Assembly: GCA_963575745.1 (NCBI GenBank)
Contig: CAUYUJ010020593.1
Span: 102,179 to 166,178, forward strand
Direction: 5' to 3'
DNA length: 64,000 nt
Origin: Prorocentrum cordatum
Taxonomy: Eukaryota > Sar > Dinophyceae > Prorocentrales > Prorocentraceae
Shown here piece after piece: positions 1-9,599 of the stretch. A program made the position numbers and the translations under genes. Positions within the stretch are counted from its first letter, which is position 1. Each line of letters opens with the position of its first letter. The notes beneath the pieces were generated by a model. That model searched no databases, was not told the origin of the DNA, and saw only the letters and a list, made by a program, of their open reading frames with translations.

Positions 1-223
<223 letters not shown>

Positions 224-354
224 GACTTCGGCTACAACTACGTGAAAAACACCACCGTTGCTACTGCTGTTTCAGCCTTCCTATTCCCCCTTGCGACTTC
301 GGTTGAGCGCGCCCGTTGTGTTACTAGGGGGTGTTCGGATTTTGAGCTGATTCC

Positions 355-530
355 ATTTTCCTTTAATTCCCTTCCCCTTAATTCTTCCCTTCCCGTTAAT
401 TATTCCCGTCGATTGTCTTGTATTCATCTTAATTGTCTTTTCTTCCCGTTAATTGTCACGTCTTCCCGTTAATTGTCTTGAGTCGTATTCCCGTTAATTG
501 TTTTGTATTCCCGTTAATTGTTTCTATTAT
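355..530. repeat. Degenerate TTCCCGTTAATTGT minisatellite
   Basis: At least seven copies of a short T/C-rich unit with the core TTCCCGTTAATTG recur at irregular 14-25 bp spacing. Isolated copies of the core or its complement appear near 884, 978 and 1066, so the unit has spread over the first kilobase. Confidence 0.7.
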
Positions 531-584
531 TTTTATATGTTATTTTTCGACTCCAAGGCCCCACTGGGTGCGTTCGCATACAGG

Positions 585-645
585 AGGAGACGGAGGAGGA
601 GGAGGAGGAGGAGGAGGAGGAGGAGAAGGAGGAGGAGGAAGAGAT
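585..645. repeat. AGG trinucleotide tract
   Basis: An interrupted (AGG)n tract. Frames through it give poly-Arg, poly-Gly or poly-Leu, which is low-complexity translation. Confidence 0.9.
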
Positions 646-1480
646 ATATCGTCGATAAACCTGTCAAGCTCGGTCTCGGGGGACTCGTCAGCCTGGCGCC
701 CGAGGGGGGCGGGGCCTGGATCCTCCTCGGGCCTCGGGCGGCCGTCCAGGGCGACTCCGGCGCCTCTGGAAGGCTCTCGGCGAGGCGCAAATGCAGGAGA
801 GCGACCCGAGCTCCCCCACCCCTCGCCCCACATGATTTTCATTGCTGGGGATTACCGTCCAAGGGTTCGGGGACTGCCGTCCAGAATTAACGGACCTCCC
901 GGGGACCTCCGGGGCCCCACCTTCCGGGAACTCTTCCCGATAATTTCTCGATAGTTATACGGATTAAAACAATCACAACGAATTACCGGGAAGGCCCCCA
1001 CCTCCCGGGGCCCCACCTCCGAGGACCTCCCGGGAAATTTTTCCCTCTTATGCCTGGACGGTGATTCCCGTTAATTCGGGACCTCTTCCTCTTCCTCCTC
1101 CTCTTCCGAGCCCTCTCCTCGGGACCCTGGGTTTGCCCTTGAACCTTTGGGCCCTCGTTGTGGCGGGCCTCCCCGGGGGGGCCGAAAGATAACGACCCGG
1201 GGTGGAACGCTGGTCCCAGGCAGAAGCTCTGGGGCCCAGGATCTACTTCCCCCAGGGCCCCTCCGTGGATCGATCTAAACAGTGTTTGGGCGAGTTCGTG
1301 TGCCGTTTTCATCTGCACCCGTTTGGCATCGGGGGCGGAACGAATCCAAACCAATGGAAGACGAAACAAAACGTCAACGAACACCACTGCTTAGTTTGGG
1401 CCGATTGCCAGGGATGATTCCCGCACAACGGTGGGGAAAAGAGTCAAGCAGTGGCGAAGCGTCCTGGCGTGCCTGTAGGC
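646..1480. other. Unassigned GC-rich sequence
   Basis: No conserved protein motif, RNA gene or mobile-element end was recognised. Open frames on both strands are short and of low complexity. Confidence 0.4.
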
Positions 1481-1484
1481 CTAC

Positions 1485-1665
1485 CAATGAATGTTCTAAG
1501 AACCTTTTGTGGTTTCGACGAAATGTTCCTAGAACATTTCTGGCTGGGATTGTCTTGTTTTATCACATCGGGCTTATGTTCTAGGAACCTTGTTGTTGTT
1601 GTTGTTGCTGTTGTTGTTGCTGCTTTTAGAACATTGTTGGGCTCTAAGAACATGCCGTGGTAGGC
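1485..1665. repeat. Clustered GTTCTAAGAAC-type near-palindromes with GTT tract
   Basis: Five or more copies of a near-palindromic motif (GTTCTAAGAAC, TTCCTAGAAC and relatives) lie within 180 bp. A (GTT)n tract at 1591-1624 sits between the last two. The motif could fold locally or be a degenerate transposon end. No function is assigned. Confidence 0.55.
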
Positions 1666-2400
1666 CTATAGAAATGCCGGGACGGTCGGTCCCTGTTTCA
1701 CAAGGGGCAACATTGGATGGGGATAGGCTTAAGGGTGGACGCATCGACCTCTAATCGCCCACGCATCTCCTCCAATAACCTGGTCGCCGCTTGTTCCGAT
1801 TCGATGCTCCCCCTCTTGGGCTGGTCCGTTACTATCGGGGAAACGTAAGACTCGAGTAAGCCGGAACTCGGGGTCGCCGACGTTTTTTGACGAGCGCGTC
1901 ATGGATTTTGACAATCCAGTGTTCGTGGAATGTGGGATGTTTGCAGCGGGAGCTCGCGTCAAATTTCAGATTGGGCCTCGTCATTTTTATAATGGCTCCG
2001 TCTGGCCAACCCGAGTCCCCCGTACCCGAGTCTTACGTCTTCCCGACCCTAGCGCTGCCCCTCAGAAGGAGGGGGGGGCGCGGGGCAGGCTGGTCCGCAC
2101 GAGCGTGGTATTCAGAGGCTTTCGTGAGGTACTGCGAGCCCCTGAACCTTACGGGGGGGGCCCTCCGCCTTCTGTTTTTTCCTGGGGCGGGGAACGGCGT
2201 TTCTGGCGACGAAATGCATGATTCTGCCATTTTTGCTGGTTTTCGTCGTCGCGGTCGGCCGATATTGGGCCGAGTGTTTTGCCATTTTGCGCAGGCACCA
2301 GGGATTGAAATGCGGGGGGGGGCGGGGCGGAACACAATTTTTTATGTTCTCCTGGCGGAACTTCGAGGGCACGGGAACGCGCTCACGGCCAGAATTGGAG
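1666..2400. other. Unassigned; possible degenerate dispersed-repeat copy at 1715-1790
   Basis: The GCATCGACCTCTAATCGCCC sequence near 1740 resembles a dispersed repeat seen at 16185-16390, 41270-41440 and 43190-43420. The rest carries no recognisable coding or RNA feature. Confidence 0.35.
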
Positions 2401-2419
2401 AATTAAGGGTTCGAGCAGT

Positions 2420-3165
2420 GCGGCGCTAGCGCTCCGATTTCTCCCGTGGCTCGTCCTGGGGCCCCACAGGCTCTCGGGGAACAAATCACGACATGAAGGA
2501 TCGACGCTGGACCCCTTTGCCCCCGAAAGTCTTGAAGCCGTCTGGGGTCTGACATTGCCCACCACCGGCTAGCGGTGCGGGGGGGCAGGTTCGGGGTTCG
2601 GGTTTCGGGCAGGTTTCTGGTCTTTTTTGATTTTCGGGGGCCTCTTACGGGTCCCAGGGCTGTCAGAAAAGGACCATGGACCCCGGGGGATGTGTTGGGA
2701 CAGATTTTGATCGAATTTGGTTTCACAGCCACTCCTGACCGCTTCTCTTGGGTTTCAACCAGTTCAGACACTCCGGCCGCCTCCAACCAAACAGAGTCGT
2801 CCTCGGTTCGTTCCGGGGAACAAGCGACGACAGAAACATTAATGTTCGGAGGTCCGCGCGAGTTTATAGGATCGGCGCTGGACCGCTTTGGCCCCGAGAG
2901 TCTTGAAACCGTCAGGGGGTCTGGAGTGCCCACCACCAGGACGGGCTCGCAGTGACGGCGGGCAGGTTCGGGGTTTTGGGTTCGGGAAGGTTTTGGGGTC
3001 TTTTTCGATTCTCGGGGGCCGCTTACGGGTCCGAGGGCTGTCAGAAAAGGACAATGGTTCCCGGGGGAAGTACTGGGACAGATTTTGAGCGGATTTGGTT
3101 TCACCCCCCTCCTGACCTTTTTTTCTAGGGTTTCAACCAATTCAGACACCCCGGCCGCCTCCAAT
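2420..3165. repeat. 378-bp tandem duplication
   Basis: Two diverged copies of a unit repeat with a 378-bp period; for example CAGATTTTGA occurs at 2701 and 3079. The period is divisible by three, and the minus strand stays open for 253 codons (3164-2403), giving two copies of a segment starting AAGVSELVET. The protein matches nothing I recognise. It may be an in-frame duplication in a lost gene or a chance-open satellite. Confidence 0.7.
2840..2892 (+). repeat. Solo arm of dispersed foldback family FB-A
   Basis: GGAGGTCCGCGCG followed by GGATCGGCGCTGGA matches one arm of the FB-A foldback copies at 16704, 36376 and 44124. No opposite arm is seen nearby. Confidence 0.6.
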
Positions 3166-3179
3166 CAGAGTCGATCTCT

Positions 3180-4945
3180 GGCCTGTCGACCCCCTCGGAG
3201 CAGGACAGTGGGATAAGAGAACACAACAGTTACGAACCCGCAGGGGGGCGTTGCAGCGGCGGGAACAGGCTGTGCGTGCGCCTTGAACGCAGGGCGTTGC
3301 AGTCGGACGAACTCGGCGCCTCGGGAATCAAATAGAAGTTTCCTCGATTCGATAGCACTGCAAAAGGGGGGGCTGCGTTTGATTATTTGATTCTGTCGAG
3401 TTCGGGAGCTTGGAGATATTGGGATCATTCTCAACACAGGAAATGGAACGGGGTAATCCCGTTCCGTGGACCTGCTCGAATATGGACACCCTACGTCGCT
3501 CCCGTCTCCTCAAGTCTGACGTGTACGTGATGGTCGGGTGCAGCCACGCACCTACAGCCAGAAATTTGTATGGGGTTTGTGTGAAAGCGATGCAGTCGTC
3601 CAGCATTCGCATATGTATCCCTCACAAGCGGCATGAAGAAACCGATGTTATCGTATCGACATCCCGAGCCGACAGCTGAGGCGACTCGCGCGAGTGACCA
3701 TCATATGCATGTTTGCTCGTGATTTCAAAAGCATGCTCTCAGGTCGTACGCTGCTTTGCAGAAGCGGCAGAGGCTTTTCTGAGGATACAGCTTATTTGTT
3801 GTTGATATTGCAGTTTATGAATGATTGTATGTTGCTTCGTTACTAATTTCTCGCTGGTATCTTATTGAACCGTGTGGCAAGCACGGTTGTTGGCCCATGG
3901 TGTTGGTCTGTGGTTTGGATATCTTTCGGGCCACCTCTCTAGTCTTGATTGGCCGGACAGGGATCTGTAGTTCCGCCAGTTGTCTCTCAGTTCCGTTGTT
4001 AGTTCAGCATTTGGTGACGTCGGCAATGCGAAGTTCAAAACGATACGCTACAGCGAGCAGCGGCGACGCTCGGGGTCCTCTCTGAAAAGCGGAGGATGCT
4101 CTCGAAGCAGTTGCGCTGCATGCGGCAGAAATGAAGAGCGCTATTGTGGGTGTCGGTCTGGGGTTGCACGTAGTATTAGGGTGCAGCTTTGTTTGCAGGC
4201 TCCCCTCATTGCATGCTTGCCTTCTCCGTTGCTCGCCGCACTGTTCCGCATATCTACCGAACGGTTCCACTTGAGGAGTCTGCATCCTTCGCGATACATG
4301 ATTGCAGACTTGCTGTTTTTGTTCGTGGTTCGGCTGATCGTTGAATCGTCGCCACAGTTGGGCTCGGTTCCATATGCTATTTGGGAGGATTTGTGGGTAA
4401 TGTTCTGGTCAGAGGCTTGTGTCGTGAGCGGCCTCGTTGACAGCTGAGTGGCCTTAACTCGGCATCAGAGCAAGACTACTACCATTGTAGCCGTCTTTTT
4501 CCCTGTTCCATCTCCAGCCTTTTCATTGCCGTACGATTTCTGTTGTTTGTGTACTTTATTTTCGTTGTTTGGGCTTGTGAGGGCAACCGACGAAGCGCAT
4601 AATGCAAGTACAGGTCGAAGTCAGCGCCAAACCCTTTTCGTGGTTTTCTTCATTGGCCCTGCCTGGTAATAGAGTCCGAACAGGTCTATGTGGGGGTTCC
4701 CTTCCCGGCGCATGGGCGCCTTCGCACTCTGCACTCTGAACCGCAAACTCTGGCTTGGGCGGGGGCTGTAATTCTTGTTGTTTTCATGGAGGAGCGTTTC
4801 TGGCGCAAACGGTTCTTGCACCCTGGGGCTGTGCCCGGGGTCCAGTCGATAATGTTGAGTTTCTTTGTGACATTCGTGGGGCCAACGACGGGACCCAAGA
4901 ACCCGACAGCAGCGAAATAGTTCCAGCGTCAGTTTCCTCAAGGAC
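3180..4945. other. Unassigned lower-GC sequence
   Basis: About 1.8 kb with more mixed composition than its surroundings. Short open frames exist, for example 3410-3679, but none has a recognisable motif. Upstream exons of the kinase could lie here, but no subdomain I-V signature was found. Confidence 0.35.
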
Positions 4946-4989
4946 ACGTTGCCTTCATGCTGATTCGTCCCTCCCCAGGTCTTGTTTCT

Positions 4990-5222
4990 GCGTCGGAGGA
5001 GGAGCAGGAGGCAATGAGTAGGAACATGAGGAGGACAGGAAGAGGAGGAGGAGGAGGAGAAGAAGGAGGAGAAGGAGGCGGAGGAGGAGAGGAGGATGAG
5101 AGGAAGTGGAGAAGAGGAGGAACGGAGGAGGAGATGAGTGGGAACGGAGGAGGACGATGGGGAGGAGGAGAGGCGGAGGAGGAGCACGGGGAAGCAGGAG
5201 GCAGGAAGGAGGAGGAGGGCAG
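4990..5222. repeat. GGA-rich purine tract before kinase exon 1
   Basis: An interrupted (GGA)n purine tract running directly up to the AG at 5221-5222 used as the acceptor of the first visible kinase block. The plus strand is purine-rich, so the acceptor has no normal polypyrimidine tract. Confidence 0.85.
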
Positions 5223-5289
5223 ACTCTTCCGGACCCGCACCTGGCCGCTGGAGGCGGAGGCCCGCTTCTACACGGCAGAGCTGGTGGAG
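5223..5289 (+). CDS. AGC-type protein kinase, first visible coding block (subdomain VIa)
   Basis: The frame reads LFRTRTWPLEAEARFYTAELVE. The EARFYTAELV core is the alpha-E helix of AGC kinases such as NDR/LATS, where it immediately precedes the sequence leading into HRD. It ends at GAG (5287-5289) with a GC donor at 5290. Joining in phase 0 to 16575 gives the uninterrupted family sequence into AVDYIH and the HRDIK loop. The hexamer AGGCCG occurs at both ends of the intron (5288-5293 and 16573-16578), so the exact cut is ambiguous but the product is not. The 5' limit is set by the AG at 5221-5222 and is less certain. The ATP-binding lobe (glycine loop, lysine, alpha-C glutamate) is not in the window and presumably lies upstream. 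Confidence 0.82.
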
Positions 5290-5371
5290 GCCGCCGCCGT
5301 GCCCGCGGCTCTCGGTGCTGGCCCTCGCGGGCGACGCATCGGCCCCTTCTCGACGGAAGTTTTCGCTCGGC

Positions 5372-5557
5372 ATCGTTTATCCGATCCCCATCCCCATCCC
5401 CATCCCCATCGCCTTCGAGACCCCCACCAAATTACCCCCCCAGTTAGGGACACACCCCTCGAAGCCCGAAGGGGACGGCCCACATCCCCATCGGGGGGGG
5501 GTAAATCGGCCAGTGAGGCCCAGGCCACGCCGCTGGGGATGGGGATCGGATAAACGA
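5372..5557. mobile_element. Foldback/MITE-like inverted repeat FB-B
   Basis: TCGTTTATCCGATCCCCATC at the left is mirrored by GGGGATGGGGATCGGATAAACGA at about 5533-5555. A second pairing block, AAATTACCCCCCC, matches its complement near 5498-5510. The left arm holds a short (CCCCAT)n run. It begins 83 nt after the first kinase block. No clear target-site duplication was identified. Confidence 0.7.
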
Positions 5558-5605
5558 TACTCATCCTTCCTCGTCCTTCTTCGAGCTTCGAGCGTCGGAC
5601 GGTTC

Positions 5606-5640
5606 TGCTGCTGCTGCTGCGGCTGCTGCTGCTGGCGCTC
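5606..5640. repeat. CTG trinucleotide tract
   Basis: A short interrupted (CTG)n tract. Confidence 0.85.
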
Positions 5641-5649
5641 TCGACTCCT

Positions 5650-6990
5650 CCCCCTGGCCAACGCCAGGGGAAGGGGTCAACAAAAGCCAAGAATCACATG
5701 CGAGATGGGCGAGAAACAGGATGACGCATACTTGCTGACCAGAGGAGGGGAAATGAGCGGGGGGAGGCCGTCTGAAGCAGCGGGTATGCGCGTGCAGATA
5801 GCGACCGAGCGTAGCACCCTGCGGGGAGCTGATGCCCACCTCGGCTCGCCTCACCTGGAGAGGGGCCACCCACCCCCCTTCATCATGGCCGCTGTACGGC
5901 ACGGTACGGCACGGTGGCAAGACCACGCGGTGCCTGTACGGGCAGGACTGTCCGGTTGTGATCGCCGGTGCCCGTGGCGCAGTTGCGGTATCAGGACCAG
6001 ACGGTGCAGGCACTTGTGCGGTGGCAGGACCAAACCGCATGGGTACGGTAGCAGGGCCACGAGGCCCTTTTGGGGAGGAACAGGAAGGGGAGGAGGGCGA
6101 CAGTTGTGGGATGGGCAGGAAGGGGAGGCGGGCGACGAGATCGGCCAGCGGCGGCCTGAGAGGCCTCTGGGGTCCTCAGGAGTTCGGGACCCTTCTTCCA
6201 GAAGGGGGAGGCTTGGACCCCGGGGGGCCCCCCGCCATTTTGGAGGTTCTATTTTAGGCGTCTTGAAGGCCTCTTGAGGCTGGCACCCCCCTGATGCCAC
6301 GGCACCCAGGTGCCGTCTTGGGGCCGTGTTGGAGGATATCTTGGGCGACTTGAAGGCTTCTGCCGGGAGCGTCATTGCACACATTGAGTGATGAGCGTCC
6401 TTGCATCGTGGTTAGTAATCAGATACGCCACTTTCAACGTGAGGTTTGCGGTCGGAGGTTATGATGTGATTGTAATCATGATATTGAGTAGTTTGCATAT
6501 GTATGATAAGTGTTGAGGCTAGCTATGTCTACTTGCTTATTCAAGTTGCAATCGTAGTTTTACCAGTGCAGCATTGTTGTTCTAGACCGCCCCAACTCCG
6601 CTGGACCCTCAGGGGGGCACACGAGGGGCGATGGTTGCGCGCCTAGAAGCGGAACATGCAGCACGGCCGGGGATGTGCAGTTTTAACGATATAAGAAGAC
6701 ACAGGGTGGCGGATGGTGCGACAGCACTAAGAGGGCCCAGTGGGAATTGCAAGCCGCAGAGAGGGCACAAGACGACCCTGCGGCGGCCCCGCGAACTTTG
6801 CAGGGTGTCCCAACGGCAAGGACGACAAAGTGGGAGGAGGAGGCGGAGGAGAAGGCAACAGTAGGAAGAAGAGGAGGAGATGAGAAGGAGGAGGGTGAGA
6901 AATGACGAGCAGGCGAACGCCGCGGCGGGGGCGCAAGCCCTGAATATTTCAAGCAAAGCGAGGCCTCGGCAAACAGGAGTTCGGAGTATG
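5650..6990. other. Intronic sequence without recognised gene
   Basis: This holds a short block of the GGCGTCTTGAAGGCCTCTTGAGG repeat type (about 6225-6365) and a purine-rich GGA stretch at 6830-6900. Nothing coding was recognised. Confidence 0.4.
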
Positions 6991-6992
6991 AA

Positions 6993-7181
6993 GGGATACT
7001 CCAGATTTCTTAATAAAAGGGAGGGGGTCTGGACCCTCCAAGACAAGCCATTTCAGACCTCCCCCGTGGGAGAACCCTCCAAAACATCGTCCCCAGACCC
7101 CCCAGGCCCTCCAAGATAGCCTGGAAGAGACCCCCCCCGAAATGAGACTCCCCTCCCTTTATTACGAAATCTGGAGTATGT
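6993..7181. mobile_element. MITE-like foldback element of about 190 bp
   Basis: ATACTCCAGATTTCTTAATAAAAGGGAGGGG at the left pairs with its near-exact complement at 7149-7180. The arms are about 33 bp with two or three mismatches. GGGTCT and CCTCCAAGA blocks inside extend the pairing. No ORF is present, so it is non-autonomous. Confidence 0.8.
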
Positions 7182-7644
7182 CTTTGCAGAACTTCTAAAG
7201 GTTGCCAGCCCGAGCAAGCGTGACAAAACGTGGGCACGCAAGACCTCCCATGCTTGTTTCATTCGCCCTGCTCCCCCGTAGACATCAAAAGTTCCGAAGC
7301 TCTGCGCCCGGGCGTTTGAGCTTCGGCGGCAAGAGGACGCGCGCCAACACCCCCACAAGAGTGCCCTACCGAATGTCTCGTGCAAGCGAAATAGAGGCAC
7401 CATGGCGACGTGAATTTGCACCCTGCACGTCGCACGCTCGTCCCCCGAACTAGCTGGCCAAAGGGAAGTGCAACAACCAACCCGCAGGTCGACAGTGCAG
7501 ACAAACTGAACCTTTCAAATCCAGACGAGCCCATCCTCCCCGGGCACCGTACATACATCCCTATTCGATATAATTTTCCATTGCGGGTACGCAGAAGCGG
7601 CCACGAGATAATTGCGACCACAAGCGAAACAGAAAGCTGTAAAA

Positions 7645-7975
7645 TTAGCAGCCACCGCTTGCGTGCCCAGGGTCATGCGCCGTGGCGTCATGACCTTTTT
7701 TGAGAGCAAGTTGCATCCGCTCATGCAGAAGAGTTGAAATCATCATGCCGTGGAGCTGGGGCTGGCTCGGGATGTGCAACGTGCAATGCCCCTTGTATGT
7801 TCTGATTTTGAAGCCGTACGCAGCCGAGTGCAGCGTCAGATGCTTCTGGATGGCCATTGCAAGCTCATCGGCCCGAATGTCTCCGCAGTTCGCAGCCCCC
7901 AGCATTTCCATATCGCTAGCAAGGGCAAGAAGGATGGCCGACTGTGTTGCACACTCTATTCTTCATCACAATGCC
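7645..7975 (-). pseudogene. Unrecognised minus-strand ORF fragment
   Basis: The minus strand is open for about 105 codons with balanced, non-repetitive composition (ADELAMAIQKHLTLH, KGHCTLHIPSQPQLHG). I recognise no family. Because the opposite strand also has an open frame ending in an RNase H motif, only one of the two is likely to have been coding here. Confidence 0.3.
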
Positions 7976-8199
7976 GCGGGCACACTGCGCCAGCAGTGGG
8001 CACAGGGAGGGAAGATCTGGTGCCGAACCAGACAGCGATCATAATGCTTTCGAGCAAAGGGCCTGGCATGAGCACGTTCATCCGGCCAGCGACGGATGCT
8101 CGCGCAGGTTTGGGCTCGAGTGTCCACTCTAGTAGACGGCGAAATTTCGGAGTTGGTCACAGCCCAGCCAGCAAACTTACGCGAATGCCGGCTCACGGA

Positions 8200-8349
8200 A
8201 ACCATCTTGTCATAGGCACGGCCATGAGATTTGACGGGCACGTGGTCACGGCGGTTGATTGGAGAGCCAATCGTTTGGCAGACGTCCTTGCCAAATCTGC
8301 TGCTGGATGCCCGCCGCCGTGCGGTCCGGTCCGGCGGCGGGGCTGCTAG
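8200..8349 (+). pseudogene. Retroelement RNase H C-terminal relic
   Basis: The plus frame contains VTAVDWRANRLADVLAKSAAG (about 8242-8307). N-x-x-AD-x-LA is the last conserved block of retroelement RNase H domains. The catalytic motifs upstream are not recognisable, so this is a 3' fragment at best. It could also be a host-gene tail sharing the same short motif. Confidence 0.45.
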
Positions 8350-8417
8350 CCGCTAGCCATCGCAGAGAAGCTCGTCTCGCACGTTTTTTCCTTGTTTGTT
8401 TCTGCCTTCCGTTTCCC

Positions 8418-8584
8418 GGAGGGGGGGCAAGGCTAGTACGCTATCTGTGCGGAGACCCAGCAATAGGAATCAGCAAGCATCCAGTACAGTTTGGTGTTCC
8501 GTTCCGGGAGGGGGGGGCACGATTGGTCCGCCCTCCTCTGCGCAGAGACCCAGCAATAGGAATCAGCAAGCATCCAGTACAAGG
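8418..8584. repeat. 93-bp tandem duplication
   Basis: GACCCAGCAATAGGAATCAGCAAGCATCCAGTACA occurs at 8454 and again at 8547, preceded in both copies by a G-run. The matching block is nearly identical, so the duplication is recent. Confidence 0.85.
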
Positions 8585-9202
8585 GGATGGTCGATAGCTA
8601 TTTGCATGTGTAGCTATTCGCCGATCGCGCAGCATTGCAGTCAGTACTGTGTCACATGTACACTTTGCGGATTTCATGCCTTCGCCATCTCAGTCAACAG
8701 CTGTCTTGAGGAGGCCCCCGAGGCCGAAAGCTAGACAAAGCCATTGAACAAAAGGCAAAGGCTTGAAAATGCCACACGAGCCAGGTGTTTCGGGGGCCAT
8801 GACGTACGCTGCAAACCACCACGAGCGCATCTTGTGCGGGCTGGGAAGCGCCCTGAAGCGGGTCATGGTGCGCGATTCCGCTGCCGCGCGGCGGTGTGGG
8901 CCAGGCTTCGCGCTGCTGCCGCCCCGGCGCCGCAGGCGCCGCTGTCGCACGTGCCGACGCTGGTGGGGTTCGCTTTCCGCGCGCGGCTGGCGCGCCAGCG
9001 GCGGGTACGCCTTCCGAGGCAGGAATCGCGCCGCCGCGGCGCGCGCGGCGGCCGCCGCCCGGACAGCCGCGTACGCTGCCGCCGCGCAGGCCATCTGCGC
9101 GGCGAGGACCGCTTCCGTGCGCCCGTCGTCAGCGCCGCCGGCTGCCGAGCAGTTGGCCGCGGTCCACGCGAGGGTGCTTGCCCGCCCCGGGCGTGGGTAG
9201 GC

Positions 9203-9290
9203 CTTCCTCCTCCCCCACCTCCACCTCCTCCTCCTCCTCCTCCTCCTCCTCCTCCTCCTCCTCCTCCTCCTCCTCCTCCTCTCCTCCCAA
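9203..9290. repeat. TCC trinucleotide tract
   Basis: A nearly pure (TCC)n tract of about 85 bp. Confidence 0.95.
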
Positions 9291-9599
9291 CTCGGTGCTC
9301 CAAGCTTTCGCTGGCGCGTTCCGTGCCCTGCCGCCGCGAGAGTCTCTCGCCGCGTAGAAAACGTTTGGCTGGCGCCACAATTGCAAGCTCTTGCCAATGA
9401 GTGCGCCCCCCCCAGCCCGGGAGATTCGAGTTTCGCCTCAAGCTCCTTTGCTATATTGGCGAGAGTGCCGCCCGCGCAGAAACAGCGCATCCAGTCGTAA
9501 CACCAGCAACTTGTCAGCATGATAGATGTATGTATGTGTATATGTATATGTATCTCTTCATTTTGGAGCAGCCCAGTTGGGATGTAGCTGATGCAAAGC

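Noticed and set aside
7750-8349. Full 199-codon plus ORF as an intact gene
   Set aside because: Only the last 35 residues or so resemble anything (RNase H end), and the minus strand competes over 7645-7975; listed only as a relic.
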